Source: Treponema sp. UBA4328 (lineage in GTDB: Bacteria > Spirochaetota > Spirochaetia > Treponematales > Treponemataceae). Taken from it: DNA of 7,325 nt. The notes under the pieces are model-generated. The model was not told the DNA's origin, ran no database searches, and worked only from the letters and a program-made list of their open reading frames with translations. Each line of letters starts with the position of its first letter. Within the stretch, counting starts at the first letter, position 1. Position numbers and translations under genes: made by a program. This document shows positions 6,001-7,325 of the stretch, piece by piece. The stretch is taken from NCBI GenBank assembly GCA_002394465.1, contig DGTU01000010.1, positions 1,711 through 9,035 on the forward strand, read 5' to 3'.

Positions 6001-7325
6001 GAACAGCGTTGACGGCGGAGTTTATGCCCGCTACGAGAAAAACATTGATTCAGAAAAAACAGGAACCTTCAGCCCTTCAGTTAAGGGAACCCTCAGCATC
6101 GTTCCGAAAAATGCCGGATGGTATACTCTTACAATCCGCGGAAACGATACAAAGGGCAGGGAAGCCGTAACAGAATATGGCTTCTATGTAACAGGAAGCG
6201 GTGCAAGCTGGTATGATTCGAACAGTTCTTCAAGCCTCAGGCTTACTCCGGATCAGTCACAGTACAACCCTGGAGAAACTGCACACGTTCTTCTTGAAAG
6301 TCCTCTTCCTGCAGGTGATTACCTCATCACCGTTGAACGCGAAGGTATTTTCACTGAAGAAGTCCGTCACTTTGATGAATCATGCAATGTAATTGACGTT
6401 AAGATTGCAAGAAACTACGTTCCTGTAGTTTATGTAAGCGTAAGTTCTTATTCAGTACGTAACGGTGAACCGACTCACGAATACGGTGAAAGGGACATGG
6501 ACAAGCCGAAGGGATACTACGGTGTTGCTCCTATTTTCGTAAACCCTCGCGTAAGGGCATTCTCTGTTAAGGCAGAAACGGACAAGAAGGTTTATCGTCC
6601 GGGAGAAACTGCAACCGTTACACTTACTGCAACCAAGGGCGGAAAACCTGTTGAAGGTGCCGAACTTACGGTATTTGCAGCTGACCGTGCAGTCCTCGAC
6701 CTGATTAACTATCATGTTCCGAACCCGATTGACTATTTCTACAGTACATACAACTTCCCGCTCAGGGTTAAGGGTGGTGATTCACGTGATTACCTCATGG
6801 ATCCTGTAACATATTCAATCAAGAGCCTTCAGGGTGGTGACTCTGATGCAGAAAAAGATGATGATGAACGCAAGGACTTCAGGCCTACTGCATTCTTCGA
6901 ACCGACCCTTATAACGGGCGCAGATGGAACCGTACAGTGTACGTTCAAGGTTCCTGACAACCTTACGACATTCCGTATGACTGCATTCGGTGTAAAGGAA
7001 GAACTTCTTGCACTCCAGGAAGATGAATTTGCCGTTCAGAATCCTGTAAACGTTCAGTCTGTACAGCCGAGAAGGCTCCGTGAACGTGATACTGCAGAAT
7101 GCGGTGTACTGATTACGAACCTTGATAACGTTCCTCATGAAGTTTCAGTTGAACTTACGATACGTGATCCTAAACAGTCTGCTGCTGATACAAAGGCCGG
7201 ACTCAAGACTTATCCGGGTAAGGCATTCATTGACGGTAACAGTTCATATACCGTTAAGGTTCCTGCCGGTGCTTCAAGCGTAGTTTACTTTGACGTTGCT
7301 GCACAGAAAGAAGGATACGTAGAAC
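2954..7325 (+). CDS. Alpha-2-macroglobulin family lipoprotein (5' part, runs off the window)
   Basis: The frame is open from the ATG at 2954 to the last base, giving 1457 residues with no stop, so the C-terminus lies downstream. Bacterial alpha-2-macroglobulins are large envelope proteins thought to trap attacking proteases, in the thioester class by covalent capture. Visible order: lipoprotein signal 1-22 with Cys23; an unassigned region to about 600 with a Lys/Glu-rich linker at 134-158; a macroglobulin-like domain near 606-660 (VTDLAATARFG, then PVAGAKV and DADG); an MG2 domain near 718-820 with DRGVYKPGET at 726-735; an MG3-like domain from about 822 (YFEPLKF, then AGDVL); a bait-region domain from about 1098 with YNPGE at 1104 and YRPGE at 1214; and the A2M domain from 1309 (FRPTAFF, PDNLTTFR). 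PRRLR at 1372-1376 matches the family's post-A2M segment. The thioester Cys-x-Glu-Gln is not in the visible part. In this family it would be expected a few hundred residues further on, so its presence cannot be judged. Strictly, the protein could be of the thioester (YfhM-like) or non-thioester (YfaS-like) class. It is probably co-transcribed with murJ and the M24B gene. Confidence 0.93.
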   Translation, partial: MKKFFTAICSSFVLLSVLMMAGCGKKVDVAYADMGLDPDVEYSDYEYIAPENFFDLDYRGEMPEPETPYGKLDLSTKAGGEGSDASVVPGLRDLKDYATSYQTKRLSKEEYLAALAKNAKEGRQITYADKKRPSETSSAKTEEKKAEKEESEDTEKGDLFVKDWGPQRSVPGEVSRAQFYIEFSLPVKALTALDDQDKINKEAKKIFTITPEIKGNYHWYGTKNLSFEADETLDPCIPYVLTVNEGVRSNGGKALTGTTTFTTKTAEARLVAYSPAVTKDSNNSGQFSSDSGYPKEAAKDVKLLFNYTFSADDVYSRIAVTIRKDNESDWRELGYSVQGDYDSGSARISSDKKKTNTFYMTINDKIENESTIKISFNTGSRVANYTYKTLVPFRVVEAEDYSGRSYGAAVRFKFNQPVNRDTFRQGFQCSTQTLTDDNFSFWRNEVTIQYLNLKPGERSKVSVNTNLKNVYGFNLTDSREVSIKGKDYQGYARYIDSGNVIMEAQFPHKLLFEYMNATRGSYRISSTSYPLDVPDWDSRYRYGDSGSIYVDTSSRNTRQFVEIDLEPYLENGRGSVRFESDVRTSYVNWRGEDDENRNTNFLNVQVTDLAATARFGINKAVVMVRSMQNNTPVAGAKVYLSNRRNSLHTATVETDADGLAQILLTPQDQSTFSEWADQNTVVVNVSTDTDSVMFIPTTHSTWADGVYTDGVHRALTPVQRTFMFCDRGVYKPGETITFKGIDRDQKLGVFVPYSGSYKIELEQRSWRGNTVYGRLDGMTTVSGGFDGKFDLPENLKPGSYCITYYRGSGSDDDRRRSLYFDVAYFEPLKFQANASISNRTAYAGDVLNADIQAAYLAGGSLAGARYESTWYTEPSRFSPSRPELRKFRFGIEDGYDYRRSVSEEDGKLSADGKAKTSCKTGDNLKGIPYTYRVETYVTDVSNQRISTAASKTVHPALFYIGIGRPENQRGFAKKDETLKFPYVLAGADEFILDDTRTVSGELSYELTREYWTYNYQNSVDGGVYARYEKNIDSEKTGTFSPSVKGTLSIVPKNAGWYTLTIRGNDTKGREAVTEYGFYVTGSGASWYDSNSSSSLRLTPDQSQYNPGETAHVLLESPLPAGDYLITVEREGIFTEEVRHFDESCNVIDVKIARNYVPVVYVSVSSYSVRNGEPTHEYGERDMDKPKGYYGVAPIFVNPRVRAFSVKAETDKKVYRPGETATVTLTATKGGKPVEGAELTVFAADRAVLDLINYHVPNPIDYFYSTYNFPLRVKGGDSRDYLMDPVTYSIKSLQGGDSDAEKDDDERKDFRPTAFFEPTLITGADGTVQCTFKVPDNLTTFRMTAFGVKEELLALQEDEFAVQNPVNVQSVQPRRLRERDTAECGVLITNLDNVPHEVSVELTIRDPKQSAADTKAGLKTYPGKAFIDGNSSYTVKVPAGASSVVYFDVAAQKEGYVE
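3353..3427 (+). other. Lys/Glu-rich low-complexity linker in the macroglobulin
   Basis: Residues 134-158 consist almost only of Glu, Lys, Ser, Thr, Ala and Asp (for example EEKKAEKEE), flanked by Pro on the left and ordinary mixed sequence on the right. It looks like a flexible or helical spacer between the lipid-anchored N-terminal segment and the first folded domain, which begins near FVKDWGP. It is in frame and has no repeat unit at the DNA level, so it is part of the gene rather than a tandem repeat. Confidence 0.7.
5105..5419 (+). other. MG2 domain of the macroglobulin
   Basis: Residues about 718-822 carry the MG2 hallmark TFMFCDRGVYKPGETITFKG, with Asp726, Arg727, Gly728, Tyr730, Pro732, Gly733 and Glu734. 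The domain ends in the LKPGSYCITYY strand pattern and RRRSLYFDV. This domain is the best single diagnostic of the family in the window. The next domain starts AYFEPLKFQ, the usual MG3-type opening after MG2. Boundaries are estimated by eye. Confidence 0.88.
6245..6877 (+). other. Bait-region domain and candidate bait segment of the macroglobulin
   Basis: Residues about 1098-1308 match the bacterial bait-region domain layout. It begins LTPDQSQYNPGET (Tyr1104), followed by a strand reading YLITVEREGI, then YVPVVYVSV, a second YRPGET at 1214-1219, GKPVEGAELTVFAADRAVLDL, and the family phrase PNPIDYFY. It ends in a poorly conserved stretch with an acidic cluster at 1296-1308, just before the A2M domain. 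By analogy with E. coli macroglobulin, the protease-cleaved bait would lie in this last stretch. That assignment is inference. Confidence 0.75.
6878..7147 (+). other. A2M domain of the macroglobulin
   Basis: Residues about 1309-1398 match the start of the A2M domain: FRPTAFFEPTLITGADGT, then TFKVPDNLTTFRMTAFGV, with Asp1335, Asn1336 and Arg1341 in the highly conserved PDNLTTFR. PRRLRERD at 1372-1379 corresponds to the usual PRFLRxGD, with Gly replaced by Arg. The thioester and complement-like domain that should follow lies beyond the window. Confidence 0.85.

Noticed and set aside
6771..6840. Exact ten-base repeat AGGGTGGTGA at 6771-6780 and 6831-6840
   Set aside because: It is short, encodes Gly-Gly-Asp in both places, and has no third copy. 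Shared codon use explains it.
6815..7138. 107-codon open frame on the - strand
   Set aside because: It is antisense to the conserved A2M domain, and the coding evidence for the + strand is decisive.

Overview
The window reads as a stretch of chromosomal core genome from a diderm bacterium, most likely a spirochete of the Treponema group. That placement is an inference. It rests on the treponemal flavour of the MurJ N-terminus, the moderate-to-low GC content, the loose spirochete-type lipobox on the large lipoprotein, and memory of the families rather than any database search. All recognisable genes lie on the + strand and are packed head to tail. There are no RNA genes, insertion sequences, CRISPR arrays or clear terminators.

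Layout: (1) bases 1-149 hold the 3' end of an unidentified upstream reading frame, whose stop codon directly abuts the next start. (2) 150-1784 encodes MurJ, the lipid II flippase of peptidoglycan synthesis. (3) 1788-2933 encodes a complete family M24B Xaa-Pro peptidase, with all five metal ligands visible. Its ribosome binding site lies in the last codons of murJ. (4) 2954-7325 is the first 1457 codons of a very large lipoprotein of the bacterial alpha-2-macroglobulin family. It is open to the window edge without a stop codon, so it continues downstream.

Gaps between genes are 0, 3 and 20 bases, with no terminator-like hairpin, so the four frames probably form one transcription unit. Any promoter lies upstream of the window. 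MurJ and the macroglobulin both act at the cell envelope: MurJ moves the cell-wall precursor across the inner membrane, and the macroglobulin is a lipid-anchored, presumed periplasmic, protease trap. The M24B enzyme is probably a cytoplasmic peptidase that clips X-Pro bonds. No direct functional link between it and its neighbours is shown.

I found no clearly novel system. The points most worth checking are in the macroglobulin: an unassigned N-terminal region of about 600 residues with a Lys/Glu-rich linker, an acidic segment where a bait region would be expected, eight cysteines besides the lipid-anchor cysteine, and whether the unseen C-terminal part carries the thioester motif.
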